This document shows, piece after piece, positions 1 through 9,600 of a stretch of DNA of 64,000 bases (the first letter of the stretch is position 1; each line of letters starts with the position of its first letter). The stretch is taken from contig CALJKJ010000017.1 in NCBI GenBank assembly GCA_937973685.1, forward strand, positions 71,269 through 135,268, in the 5' to 3' direction. Source of the stretch: an uncultured Flavobacteriales bacterium. GTDB taxonomy: Bacteria; Bacteroidota; Bacteroidia; Flavobacteriales_D; Crocinitomicaceae. The translations under genes and the position numbers were made by a program. The notes below the pieces were generated by a model. That model did no database searches and was not told the origin of the DNA. It saw only the letters and a list, made by a program, of their open reading frames with translations.

Positions 1-987
1 CGCCCTACATCTGGTGCTCGTTTCAATCCAATTGATTATCAATTTATCGAAGCACGAACAAATACAATCGCTAATCCGAACTTACGTCCAGAAAAAACGA
101 TTGATTACGAAATTGGTTTCCAACAAGTATTGACAAAAACGTCATCGTTGAAAATTTCAGCATTCTATCGTGAACAACGAGATAATGTTCAGTTAGTAAA
201 CGTATTTGAAGCTTATCCAAACACTTACCGTTCATTTGGTAACCGTGACTTTGGTACGGTAAAAGGATTAACTGTTTCTTATGACTTACGTAAAACAGGT
301 AATGTTCGTATGACAGCAGCTTATACATTACAATTTGCTGATGGAACAGGTTCAGATGCAACTTCAGCTGGAGCACTTCTAGGAGGTTTGCAAGCAGCTG
401 GAATTCCTAACTTACGTTCAATCTTCCCTTATTCATATGACCAACGTCATACATTCAACATCACAATGGATTACCGTTATGGTGAAGGTGCTGACTACAA
501 CGGTCCTATGATTGGTGATTTCAAAGTATTTGAAAATACTGGTTTGAATATTGTTACGAATTTGTACTCAGGTTCTCCATACACAGGTCAAACGAATATT
601 ACAAGTGAAGGATTTATTAGCCCTTCTTCTTCAGGTTTATCGGGATCAATTAATGGTTCTCGTTTGCCATGGCAATACCGTTTGGATTTACAGTTAGATC
701 GTACGTTTAACATCGAATTTGGAAAAGAAGGTAAAAAGAAAACGACATTCTTAAATATTTATGTGCGTGCTACCAACCTTTTCAACGCAATGAACGTTTT
801 AGGTGTTTACAGAGCAACGGGTAACTGGAATGATGATGGGTATTTAGCATCTGCTGAAAACCAACAATCGATTCAGAATCAATTAGATGAGCAGTCTTTC
901 AGAGATTACTACATGATGAAGATTCAGAATCCTTTCAACATCAGCGCTCCAAGAACAATTCGCTTAGGTGTTAAGTTTGATTTCTAA
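1..987 (+). CDS. TonB-dependent receptor, C-terminal barrel (cut by window edge)
   Basis: The reading frame is open from base 1, so the gene begins upstream of the window; about 328 C-terminal residues are visible. They look like the last beta-strands of a TonB-dependent outer-membrane receptor: NPNLRPEKTIDYEIGF near the visible start is typical of these barrels, strands alternate aromatic and polar residues, and the protein ends in RLGVKFDF with the C-terminal Phe expected of a barrel inserted by the Bam machinery. The family imports ligands across the outer membrane using TonB energy; plug and carboxypeptidase-like domains would lie outside the window. The 1393-codon gene starts 17 bases downstream, so the two are probably co-transcribed. 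A decayed relative of this 3' end lies near 6451-6600. The substrate cannot be inferred. Confidence 0.85.
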   Translation, partial: RPTSGARFNPIDYQFIEARTNTIANPNLRPEKTIDYEIGFQQVLTKTSSLKISAFYREQRDNVQLVNVFEAYPNTYRSFGNRDFGTVKGLTVSYDLRKTGNVRMTAAYTLQFADGTGSDATSAGALLGGLQAAGIPNLRSIFPYSYDQRHTFNITMDYRYGEGADYNGPMIGDFKVFENTGLNIVTNLYSGSPYTGQTNITSEGFISPSSSGLSGSINGSRLPWQYRLDLQLDRTFNIEFGKEGKKKTTFLNIYVRATNLFNAMNVLGVYRATGNWNDDGYLASAENQQSIQNQLDEQSFRDYYMMKIQNPFNISAPRTIRLGVKFDF

Positions 988-999
988 GTAAAAAAAAAG

Positions 1000-3900
1000 A
1001 ATTATGAAACCAAAAATGAATTATTTATCGTTAATTATGATGCTTGCACTTGCTTCTAATGCATTTGCATACAATCATGATTTTGTGAAGAGCACAAGTG
1101 CAGGTAGCAAACCAAAGCCAAGTGTTCAGACCAAAGGAGCAAGTTGTGCTCCAGCCAATTACTACAAAGTCATGAATTTTAATGACGTAAGTGCTCGTTT
1201 GGAAACGGGTGGTTTGTTATTCTTAGATCGTGCGAATGGTGTGGCTGCTTACCGCGTTCCAAAAGGTGGCGCGTCAACTATTATCTATGCTGCAGCCTTG
1301 TGGATGGGAGGAAAAGATTTAAACGGCCAGTTAAAATTAGCTGCTGTAAAATACAGAAATGATGGAAATGATTTCTGGCCTGGTCCCTTAACAGTTGACT
1401 TGAACAGTGTATATTACAATGCGAATGTACCTCAAGGAGATGATGCGCAACGTCCATATGGAGAAGCAACAATAGATGCTGATCAGTGTTTGAAATATGA
1501 TAATATTTTTTCTATCACAAAAGCAGGCGTATCCACATTTATTACTTGGTGGGAATGTAACAACGTAACTCCTCAACCAGATGGTTGTGATGACCCAACT
1601 CCTCCATCAAACGAGACAATGGCACAAATCATGGCTTGGCCAGGAAATGGTGACCCAACACGTGGTCAAGATAATTTCTTAGCGCCATTCTACGATAGAA
1701 ACGAAGATGGTGTATACAATCCATTAGATCCATCAGAAGGTGGAGATTATCCTTGGTATGATGACATTTTAGGTCGTGACGATGTAGAATGTGGATCAGA
1801 CAGACGTGTTACGTTATTTGGTGACCAAACAAACTGGTGGGTGTTCAATGATAAAGGTAACATTCACACAGAATCAGGTGGTGAGCCAATTGGTATGGAA
1901 ATCCATGCGCAAGCTTTCTCGTTTGCAACAGATGATCAAATCAATCAAATGACGTTCTACAACTACGAGTTAATTAACCGTGGAACACAAACGTTATACG
2001 ATACGTATTTCTCACAATATGCCGATCCAGATATCGGTAATTATTTAGATGATTATGTTGGTTGTGATGTCGCTCGTGGATTGAGTTACATGTACAACAA
2101 AGATGGAAATGATGAGACAAATGGTTCTGTTATTGGTTGGGGTCAAAATCCACCAGCGATTGGATTTGACTTCTTTGAAGGTCCATACCAAGATCCAGAC
2201 AATTCAGATAACCCTGGTCCAGTTTATGATTCAATTACAAATTCAATCATAGTTCCAGACGTACAAACTGCATTAGCAGGAAATGGTATTGTGTACAAAG
2301 GATTAGGAATTGGGTTTAATGACGGAATCGTAGATAACGAGCGTTATGGTATGCGTAACTTTAGTATTTATGCTGGACAAGGTGCAGGTGTTGCTCAAGG
2401 TGATCCGAACTCTCAAAATCAGTATTACAATTACATGAAAGGTTTGTGGCAATTTGGTGACCAATTGTATTTTGGAGGAACAGGATTCCAACCAGGTGCT
2501 GGAACATCGATCCCTACAAACTATATGTTCCCAGGGGATTCCGATCCATTAGATTGGGCGACTGAGGGTGTGCCAACACCATATGATTGTTCGATGTACG
2601 AACCGACTGGAACAGGATCAACTCCATTAGAAGGAAAAGATCAACGTTTTGTTCAATCAGCCGGACCATTTACGTTACGTCCAGGAGCTGTTAATAACAT
2701 TACAGTAGGAATTGTTTATGCGCGTAGCTATGAAGGAGAAGTATTGTCATCAGTGAATGCATTGAAAACAGCAGATACAAAAGCACAAGCATTGTTTGAT
2801 AACTGTTTCCGTATTTTGGAACCACCTCATGCACCCGTTTTACAAATTCAAGAATTGGGTAATGAGTTGATATTGATGTTAGATAATCCAAACAACTCGA
2901 ACAACTTCCAAGAGGCATACAAAGAGGAGGATAAAATCAACATTATCGATCCAGCAGGAACAAACATTATCTATGATAAATTCTACCGTTTTGAAGGATA
3001 CCAAATATTCCAGATGAAAAATGCTCAGGTTTCAATTTCTGATATAGAAGATCCAACAAAAGCACGTTTGGTAGCTCAGTGTGATGTTAAAAATGGTGTT
3101 AAACGTTTGATAAACTTTGAATTTGATGAGGCATTAGGTTTTGCAGTTCCAAATGAGAAAGTGAAAGGTTCAGATTTAGGCATCAAACACACGTTTAGAA
3201 TCTCAGAAGATTTCTTTGCGACAGGTTCACGTACATTGGTAAACCACAAAACCTATTACTATGTAGCAGTTGCTTATGGTTACAACAACTTCAAGACGTA
3301 CAATCCAAATGATCCGCAATTGTTAGATGGTCAAAAATTACCATACTTGCGTTCGCGTATCAATGCAGACGGTACAGCAATTCAGCCAAAAGCGGGAGTT
3401 CCACACTTTGTTTCACCAGAATTAGGCGGAACAATACAGAATTCTGTTTATGGCCAAACGCCACGTATTACACGTTTGGATGGAGTAGGAAATGGCAACA
3501 ACAATTTGGAATTGACACAAGCATCAGAAGATAAAATAGTAGCTGATGGCTTCATGGCTGAACCAGAATACGATTACAATGGTGGTCCAATCAATGTAAA
3601 AGTAGTTGATCCATTAAATGTAGTAGGTGGTTATTTCGAATGTAAATTCCGTGATTACGGAGTAGCAGGAGGAATAGATTCATCAAACTGGGTAGTTTAT
3701 CGCTATGCCTCTAAAAACAGTAATGTAATTATTGACTCTGTTACCTCAGAAACAACAATTGCTCAAGGTAACGAGCAGATAGTTCCACAATGGGGTGTTT
3801 CAATTGAGATCATGCAACACAAGTATTACTTCCCTGATAATGCAGGTCAAGCAGTACAGAAAATTACAGATCCGATTGCTTCATCAATTGAGTTCAAAGA

Positions 3901-5194
3901 TTCCACAAAAAAATGGTTGACATTCATACAAGATGATGCATCATTCACACCATTTAACTGGATTCGTTCAGGAACTTTTGTAGCGCAAGATACCGATACT
4001 GCTGGATTTACAGGAGCTGCATATTTGAATCCATTCTGTTACAACGACGAGGTTGGTAAAGATCCGGAGAAATTGTACACGAAGATGTTGAATGGCGGAG
4101 CAGCACCTCACAAGTTAATTGGTACGAAATGTGACTTTATGCCAGTTCGAGTACCAGCTGCCTTTGGACCATATCCATCAGCGAAACAAAATGCGAGTAT
4201 TTCGTTCTTACCAAGTGTAGATATCGTTATCACATCAGATAAATCGAAATGGACGCGTTGTGTGGTTGTAGAATTGGGAGGTGATCAAAACTTGAACCAA
4301 GGCAATGCAAAACCAGGAGAATTGAGAAAACGTAATTCGGTTGATAAAAACGGAAACGACGATAACTCAGGTACCCAAGGTATGGGTTGGTTCCCAGGTT
4401 ATGCAATTGATTTGGAAACAGGAGCTCGTTTACACATGGCATTCGGAGAGAATTCCTTCTTAGGAGGATACAACGGAGGGGATATGATTTGGAACCCAAC
4501 ATCAACGTTATTTGATAACAACGGTTATCCAGTAGCTGGCGGTTTACAACCAATATGGGTGTTTGGATACAATATCAACAATGAAGGATGTCCACAATAT
4601 GACGGAGTAAACAACTGGGTTTATGATCAATATCAGACAGCAACATCTTCTTCTTACCGTAAATTGTTTACAAGTTTAACGTGGGTATTGAACACGGTAA
4701 CAGCAAGTGAACACACAGCAATGGAAACAGATGTTCGCATGAAATTGCGAGTAAACAAAGAATACAAAGACTTTACTGCAACAGGATTGAACGGTGGTAA
4801 ACCAATGTATGGTTGGAGTATGGACGATATCAAAACAACGACAGCGAGTCAAGATGCATTAACAGATGTATTAGACTTGATCAATGTTGTGCCAAATCCG
4901 TACTATGCTTTCTCTGAGTATGAAAGAAACCGTATCGATACACGCGTTAAGATTACCAACTTACCAGATCAGTGTACGGTTACGATATACAACGTAAGTG
5001 GTAAAATGATACGTCAATACAAAAAAGACAATTTGGTAACAAGTATCGACTGGGATTTGAAAAACTCAATTGGCGTACCGATTTCAAGTGGAGTTTATAT
5101 AATTCATGTTGAAGTACCAGGTGTTGGAGAACGTATTATTAAGTTCTTTGGTGGTATGCGCCAAATTGACTTGGAAAGTATTTAATCAATTCAG
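1000..5194 (+). repeat. Perfect long direct repeat, copy A (4195 bp)
   Basis: This segment is repeated at 6608-10802. Identity begins 4 bases before the start codon and ends 9 bases after the stop codon of the 1393-codon gene, and the encoded proteins are identical residue for residue. Outside these limits the flanks differ abruptly. The copies are in direct orientation, offset by 5608 bases. No transposase or terminal inverted repeat is present at the ends, so this is a gene duplication or conversion tract and not a mobile element. Confidence 0.97.
1004..5185 (+). CDS. Large secreted protein with T9SS type A-like C-terminal domain, copy A
   Basis: The 1393-aa product has a clear signal peptide (hydrophobic LSLIMMLALASNAFA, probable cleavage after residue 22). 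A long extracellular body follows, rich in Asn, Asp, Gly and aromatic residues, with calcium-loop-like stretches such as DRNEDGVYNPLDP near residue 230. From about residue 1289 there is an Ig-like C-terminal domain (VVPNPYY; TVTIYNVSGKMIRQY; SSGVYIIHVEV) resembling T9SS type A sorting and FlgD-like domains. Unlike typical sorting tails it runs about 14 residues beyond the last strand (KFFGGMRQIDLESI). It sits between a TonB receptor and a PorV/PorQ-type barrel, which suggests T9SS export and surface attachment. No enzymatic motif was recognised; the function is unknown. The same product is encoded again at 6612-10793. Confidence 0.85.
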   Translation: MKPKMNYLSLIMMLALASNAFAYNHDFVKSTSAGSKPKPSVQTKGASCAPANYYKVMNFNDVSARLETGGLLFLDRANGVAAYRVPKGGASTIIYAAALWMGGKDLNGQLKLAAVKYRNDGNDFWPGPLTVDLNSVYYNANVPQGDDAQRPYGEATIDADQCLKYDNIFSITKAGVSTFITWWECNNVTPQPDGCDDPTPPSNETMAQIMAWPGNGDPTRGQDNFLAPFYDRNEDGVYNPLDPSEGGDYPWYDDILGRDDVECGSDRRVTLFGDQTNWWVFNDKGNIHTESGGEPIGMEIHAQAFSFATDDQINQMTFYNYELINRGTQTLYDTYFSQYADPDIGNYLDDYVGCDVARGLSYMYNKDGNDETNGSVIGWGQNPPAIGFDFFEGPYQDPDNSDNPGPVYDSITNSIIVPDVQTALAGNGIVYKGLGIGFNDGIVDNERYGMRNFSIYAGQGAGVAQGDPNSQNQYYNYMKGLWQFGDQLYFGGTGFQPGAGTSIPTNYMFPGDSDPLDWATEGVPTPYDCSMYEPTGTGSTPLEGKDQRFVQSAGPFTLRPGAVNNITVGIVYARSYEGEVLSSVNALKTADTKAQALFDNCFRILEPPHAPVLQIQELGNELILMLDNPNNSNNFQEAYKEEDKINIIDPAGTNIIYDKFYRFEGYQIFQMKNAQVSISDIEDPTKARLVAQCDVKNGVKRLINFEFDEALGFAVPNEKVKGSDLGIKHTFRISEDFFATGSRTLVNHKTYYYVAVAYGYNNFKTYNPNDPQLLDGQKLPYLRSRINADGTAIQPKAGVPHFVSPELGGTIQNSVYGQTPRITRLDGVGNGNNNLELTQASEDKIVADGFMAEPEYDYNGGPINVKVVDPLNVVGGYFECKFRDYGVAGGIDSSNWVVYRYASKNSNVIIDSVTSETTIAQGNEQIVPQWGVSIEIMQHKYYFPDNAGQAVQKITDPIASSIEFKDSTKKWLTFIQDDASFTPFNWIRSGTFVAQDTDTAGFTGAAYLNPFCYNDEVGKDPEKLYTKMLNGGAAPHKLIGTKCDFMPVRVPAAFGPYPSAKQNASISFLPSVDIVITSDKSKWTRCVVVELGGDQNLNQGNAKPGELRKRNSVDKNGNDDNSGTQGMGWFPGYAIDLETGARLHMAFGENSFLGGYNGGDMIWNPTSTLFDNNGYPVAGGLQPIWVFGYNINNEGCPQYDGVNNWVYDQYQTATSSSYRKLFTSLTWVLNTVTASEHTAMETDVRMKLRVNKEYKDFTATGLNGGKPMYGWSMDDIKTTTASQDALTDVLDLINVVPNPYYAFSEYERNRIDTRVKITNLPDQCTVTIYNVSGKMIRQYKKDNLVTSIDWDLKNSIGVPISSGVYIIHVEVPGVGERIIKFFGGMRQIDLESI

Positions 5195-5208
5195 TTAAGA
5201 TTTAAGAT

Positions 5209-6273
5209 ATGAAATCGATTAATAAATTAATAAAATATACAGCGCTTGCTGGAGTAGTCTTTGGCTGCTCTAGCGCATACGCTGGAAACGAAGACAGAAT
5301 TGGTTCTGCAGGTGCATCTCAGTTGTTGATTAATCCATGGGCAAGAAGCATTGGTATTGGTGATGCTGGTGTAGCAAGTACAACTGGTCTTGAAGCTACG
5401 TATACAAACATTGCTGGTCTTGCTTTTACAGATAAAACACAAATTAAGTTTAACCGTACTAATTGGTTAGGTTCAGCTGGAATAGCATTAAATGCTGCAG
5501 GTTTTGCTCAACGTGTTTCTGAATCATCAGTGATTGCTGTATCTGTTCAATCAATGAATTTCGGTGATATAATGATTACAACGGTTGATTTACCAGAAGG
5601 TGGAATTGGTACTTTTTCACCTCGTATGAATGTATTCAACGTTGGATATGCTAAAAGTTTCTCTTCTTCAATATATGGGGGGATTAATTTTAAAGTATTA
5701 TCTGAAAGTATGTCAAACATGAAAGCATCAGGAATTGCTTTTGATGCAGGTATTCGCTATGTAACTGGTGAACAAGATCAAATTAAATTTGGTATTGCAT
5801 TGAAAAATGTTGGTCCTGTTATGAAATACAGAGGCGATGGTTTGTCTACTGAAATCAATTATTTAAATGCAGGTAATATTGCAACGTTAGAACAACGTTC
5901 AGCGACTTATGAATTACCTTCTTTATTAAACATTGGTGGATCGTATGATTTTATTTTCTCAGAAAATTCAAAATTGATTTTGTCAGGTGCTTTTACAGCA
6001 AATTCATTCCAACGTGACCAATACCGTCTAGGCTTGGATTATGGAATGATTACAGAAAAAGCTGCATTTAATTTCCGAGGAGGATACGTATACGAAAAAT
6101 ACTTATTGTCTACTGAAAATAGATCTAATGCATTGACAGGATTGACAGCGGGTTTCTCAGCTGATGCATTGGTTGGTAAAAACAAATCAGGTTTAGGTTT
6201 AGAATACGCTATGCGTTTAGCTGGTCAATTTGGAATTATTCATACTTTCGGTTTGACTTTCAATTTGAAATAA
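5209..6273 (+). CDS. PorV/PorQ family outer-membrane barrel protein
   Basis: This 354-aa protein starts with a signal peptide ending in SSAYA (cleavage near residue 25). It then shows the PorV/PorQ family opening: GASQLLINPWARSIGIGDAG followed by an ATYTNIAGLAF segment, like the NPA-type motif of FadL-related barrels. The rest is alternating beta-strands ending in HTFGLTFNLK. Characterised PorV is the outer-membrane shuttle that takes T9SS cargo from the translocon to the attachment complex; PorQ is a related accessory. Its place 23 bases after the T9SS-tailed 1393-aa gene fits a dedicated partner for that cargo rather than the housekeeping PorV, but this is inference. A hairpin terminator follows at 6299-6326. 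A relic of a second copy's 3' end survives at 10828-10890. Confidence 0.85.
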   Translation: MKSINKLIKYTALAGVVFGCSSAYAGNEDRIGSAGASQLLINPWARSIGIGDAGVASTTGLEATYTNIAGLAFTDKTQIKFNRTNWLGSAGIALNAAGFAQRVSESSVIAVSVQSMNFGDIMITTVDLPEGGIGTFSPRMNVFNVGYAKSFSSSIYGGINFKVLSESMSNMKASGIAFDAGIRYVTGEQDQIKFGIALKNVGPVMKYRGDGLSTEINYLNAGNIATLEQRSATYELPSLLNIGGSYDFIFSENSKLILSGAFTANSFQRDQYRLGLDYGMITEKAAFNFRGGYVYEKYLLSTENRSNALTGLTAGFSADALVGKNKSGLGLEYAMRLAGQFGIIHTFGLTFNLK

Positions 6274-6298
6274 AAAATAAATAAACTCTTTGTTTGTT

Positions 6299-6326
6299 GA
6301 AGGGAGCTCATTGAGCTCCCTTTTTT
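6299..6326 (+). terminator. Rho-independent terminator after the receptor/PorV cassette
   Basis: AGGGAGCTC pairs with GAGCTCCCT around a very short loop, followed by six T residues. It lies 26 bases past the PorV-like stop codon and should end the first cassette's transcript, separating it from the second copy of the large gene. Confidence 0.85.
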
Positions 6327-6450
6327 ATTTTATTAAAATTATTTTAATTCTTTATTACTTTTAATAAGGGCTAACTACAATACTGAAATTTTGTTTACTT
6401 GATTGTCTTACCTCCACATTTCATTTTGCTAAAAACGCTTTGATAATTTC

Positions 6451-6600
6451 AACGTACTTTAATTTTTTCTAGTCTTTCACCAACCATTTTATAGCAATGA
6501 ACGTTTTGAGTGTTTGTGGAGCAAGCGTGAGTTACATCAAATAAACGTTAAAGCGTATTCTAAAAAAAATGCTCCGAAATAATTCGCTTAATTACTAATG
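6451..6600 (+). pseudogene. Decayed 3' end of a TonB-dependent receptor gene
   Basis: Bases 6479-6524 align without gaps to 772-817 of the receptor gene with 37 of 46 bases identical, including a run of 13. The frame is still readable there, with TN.F.AMNVL.V..A shared. Bases 6571-6590 again match receptor bases 946-966 (GCTCC...AATTCGCTTA) with one base missing. Between the two blocks about 85 bases of the receptor are gone. The block sits just upstream of copy B, exactly where the intact receptor end sits before copy A, so it is the relic of a second receptor gene. The upstream limit is approximate. Confidence 0.8.
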
Positions 6601-6607
6601 AAGAAAT

Positions 6608-9600
6608 AATTATGAAACCAAAAATGAATTATTTATCGTTAATTATGATGCTTGCACTTGCTTCTAATGCATTTGCATACAATCATGATTTTGTGAAGAG
6701 CACAAGTGCAGGTAGCAAACCAAAGCCAAGTGTTCAGACCAAAGGAGCAAGTTGTGCTCCAGCCAATTACTACAAAGTCATGAATTTTAATGACGTAAGT
6801 GCTCGTTTGGAAACGGGTGGTTTGTTATTCTTAGATCGTGCGAATGGTGTGGCTGCTTACCGCGTTCCAAAAGGTGGCGCGTCAACTATTATCTATGCTG
6901 CAGCCTTGTGGATGGGAGGAAAAGATTTAAACGGCCAGTTAAAATTAGCTGCTGTAAAATACAGAAATGATGGAAATGATTTCTGGCCTGGTCCCTTAAC
7001 AGTTGACTTGAACAGTGTATATTACAATGCGAATGTACCTCAAGGAGATGATGCGCAACGTCCATATGGAGAAGCAACAATAGATGCTGATCAGTGTTTG
7101 AAATATGATAATATTTTTTCTATCACAAAAGCAGGCGTATCCACATTTATTACTTGGTGGGAATGTAACAACGTAACTCCTCAACCAGATGGTTGTGATG
7201 ACCCAACTCCTCCATCAAACGAGACAATGGCACAAATCATGGCTTGGCCAGGAAATGGTGACCCAACACGTGGTCAAGATAATTTCTTAGCGCCATTCTA
7301 CGATAGAAACGAAGATGGTGTATACAATCCATTAGATCCATCAGAAGGTGGAGATTATCCTTGGTATGATGACATTTTAGGTCGTGACGATGTAGAATGT
7401 GGATCAGACAGACGTGTTACGTTATTTGGTGACCAAACAAACTGGTGGGTGTTCAATGATAAAGGTAACATTCACACAGAATCAGGTGGTGAGCCAATTG
7501 GTATGGAAATCCATGCGCAAGCTTTCTCGTTTGCAACAGATGATCAAATCAATCAAATGACGTTCTACAACTACGAGTTAATTAACCGTGGAACACAAAC
7601 GTTATACGATACGTATTTCTCACAATATGCCGATCCAGATATCGGTAATTATTTAGATGATTATGTTGGTTGTGATGTCGCTCGTGGATTGAGTTACATG
7701 TACAACAAAGATGGAAATGATGAGACAAATGGTTCTGTTATTGGTTGGGGTCAAAATCCACCAGCGATTGGATTTGACTTCTTTGAAGGTCCATACCAAG
7801 ATCCAGACAATTCAGATAACCCTGGTCCAGTTTATGATTCAATTACAAATTCAATCATAGTTCCAGACGTACAAACTGCATTAGCAGGAAATGGTATTGT
7901 GTACAAAGGATTAGGAATTGGGTTTAATGACGGAATCGTAGATAACGAGCGTTATGGTATGCGTAACTTTAGTATTTATGCTGGACAAGGTGCAGGTGTT
8001 GCTCAAGGTGATCCGAACTCTCAAAATCAGTATTACAATTACATGAAAGGTTTGTGGCAATTTGGTGACCAATTGTATTTTGGAGGAACAGGATTCCAAC
8101 CAGGTGCTGGAACATCGATCCCTACAAACTATATGTTCCCAGGGGATTCCGATCCATTAGATTGGGCGACTGAGGGTGTGCCAACACCATATGATTGTTC
8201 GATGTACGAACCGACTGGAACAGGATCAACTCCATTAGAAGGAAAAGATCAACGTTTTGTTCAATCAGCCGGACCATTTACGTTACGTCCAGGAGCTGTT
8301 AATAACATTACAGTAGGAATTGTTTATGCGCGTAGCTATGAAGGAGAAGTATTGTCATCAGTGAATGCATTGAAAACAGCAGATACAAAAGCACAAGCAT
8401 TGTTTGATAACTGTTTCCGTATTTTGGAACCACCTCATGCACCCGTTTTACAAATTCAAGAATTGGGTAATGAGTTGATATTGATGTTAGATAATCCAAA
8501 CAACTCGAACAACTTCCAAGAGGCATACAAAGAGGAGGATAAAATCAACATTATCGATCCAGCAGGAACAAACATTATCTATGATAAATTCTACCGTTTT
8601 GAAGGATACCAAATATTCCAGATGAAAAATGCTCAGGTTTCAATTTCTGATATAGAAGATCCAACAAAAGCACGTTTGGTAGCTCAGTGTGATGTTAAAA
8701 ATGGTGTTAAACGTTTGATAAACTTTGAATTTGATGAGGCATTAGGTTTTGCAGTTCCAAATGAGAAAGTGAAAGGTTCAGATTTAGGCATCAAACACAC
8801 GTTTAGAATCTCAGAAGATTTCTTTGCGACAGGTTCACGTACATTGGTAAACCACAAAACCTATTACTATGTAGCAGTTGCTTATGGTTACAACAACTTC
8901 AAGACGTACAATCCAAATGATCCGCAATTGTTAGATGGTCAAAAATTACCATACTTGCGTTCGCGTATCAATGCAGACGGTACAGCAATTCAGCCAAAAG
9001 CGGGAGTTCCACACTTTGTTTCACCAGAATTAGGCGGAACAATACAGAATTCTGTTTATGGCCAAACGCCACGTATTACACGTTTGGATGGAGTAGGAAA
9101 TGGCAACAACAATTTGGAATTGACACAAGCATCAGAAGATAAAATAGTAGCTGATGGCTTCATGGCTGAACCAGAATACGATTACAATGGTGGTCCAATC
9201 AATGTAAAAGTAGTTGATCCATTAAATGTAGTAGGTGGTTATTTCGAATGTAAATTCCGTGATTACGGAGTAGCAGGAGGAATAGATTCATCAAACTGGG
9301 TAGTTTATCGCTATGCCTCTAAAAACAGTAATGTAATTATTGACTCTGTTACCTCAGAAACAACAATTGCTCAAGGTAACGAGCAGATAGTTCCACAATG
9401 GGGTGTTTCAATTGAGATCATGCAACACAAGTATTACTTCCCTGATAATGCAGGTCAAGCAGTACAGAAAATTACAGATCCGATTGCTTCATCAATTGAG
9501 TTCAAAGATTCCACAAAAAAATGGTTGACATTCATACAAGATGATGCATCATTCACACCATTTAACTGGATTCGTTCAGGAACTTTTGTAGCGCAAGATA

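Larger units (their letters stand above)
6274..6611 (+). other. 338-bp intergenic region: terminator, decayed receptor end, no recognisable promoter
   Basis: The stretch before copy B holds the terminator at 6299-6326 and the receptor relic at 6451-6600. From 6327 to 6450 I see only AT-rich sequence. I searched it for the TAnnTTTG box that precedes many other genes here and found none; the TTTG occurrences lack the TA. Copy B may thus be weakly transcribed, use a different sigma factor, or depend on read-through. Confidence 0.6.

Noticed and set aside
71..376. 101-codon minus-strand frame inside the receptor gene
   Set aside because: The plus strand has clear receptor sequence over the same bases; the reverse frame is low-complexity hydrophobic text.
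1281..4553. Open frames of 62-107 codons antisense to the large gene, repeated identically in copy B
   Set aside because: They are reverse-strand shadows of a constrained coding sequence; they recur in copy B only because the DNA is identical, and their translations look like no family.
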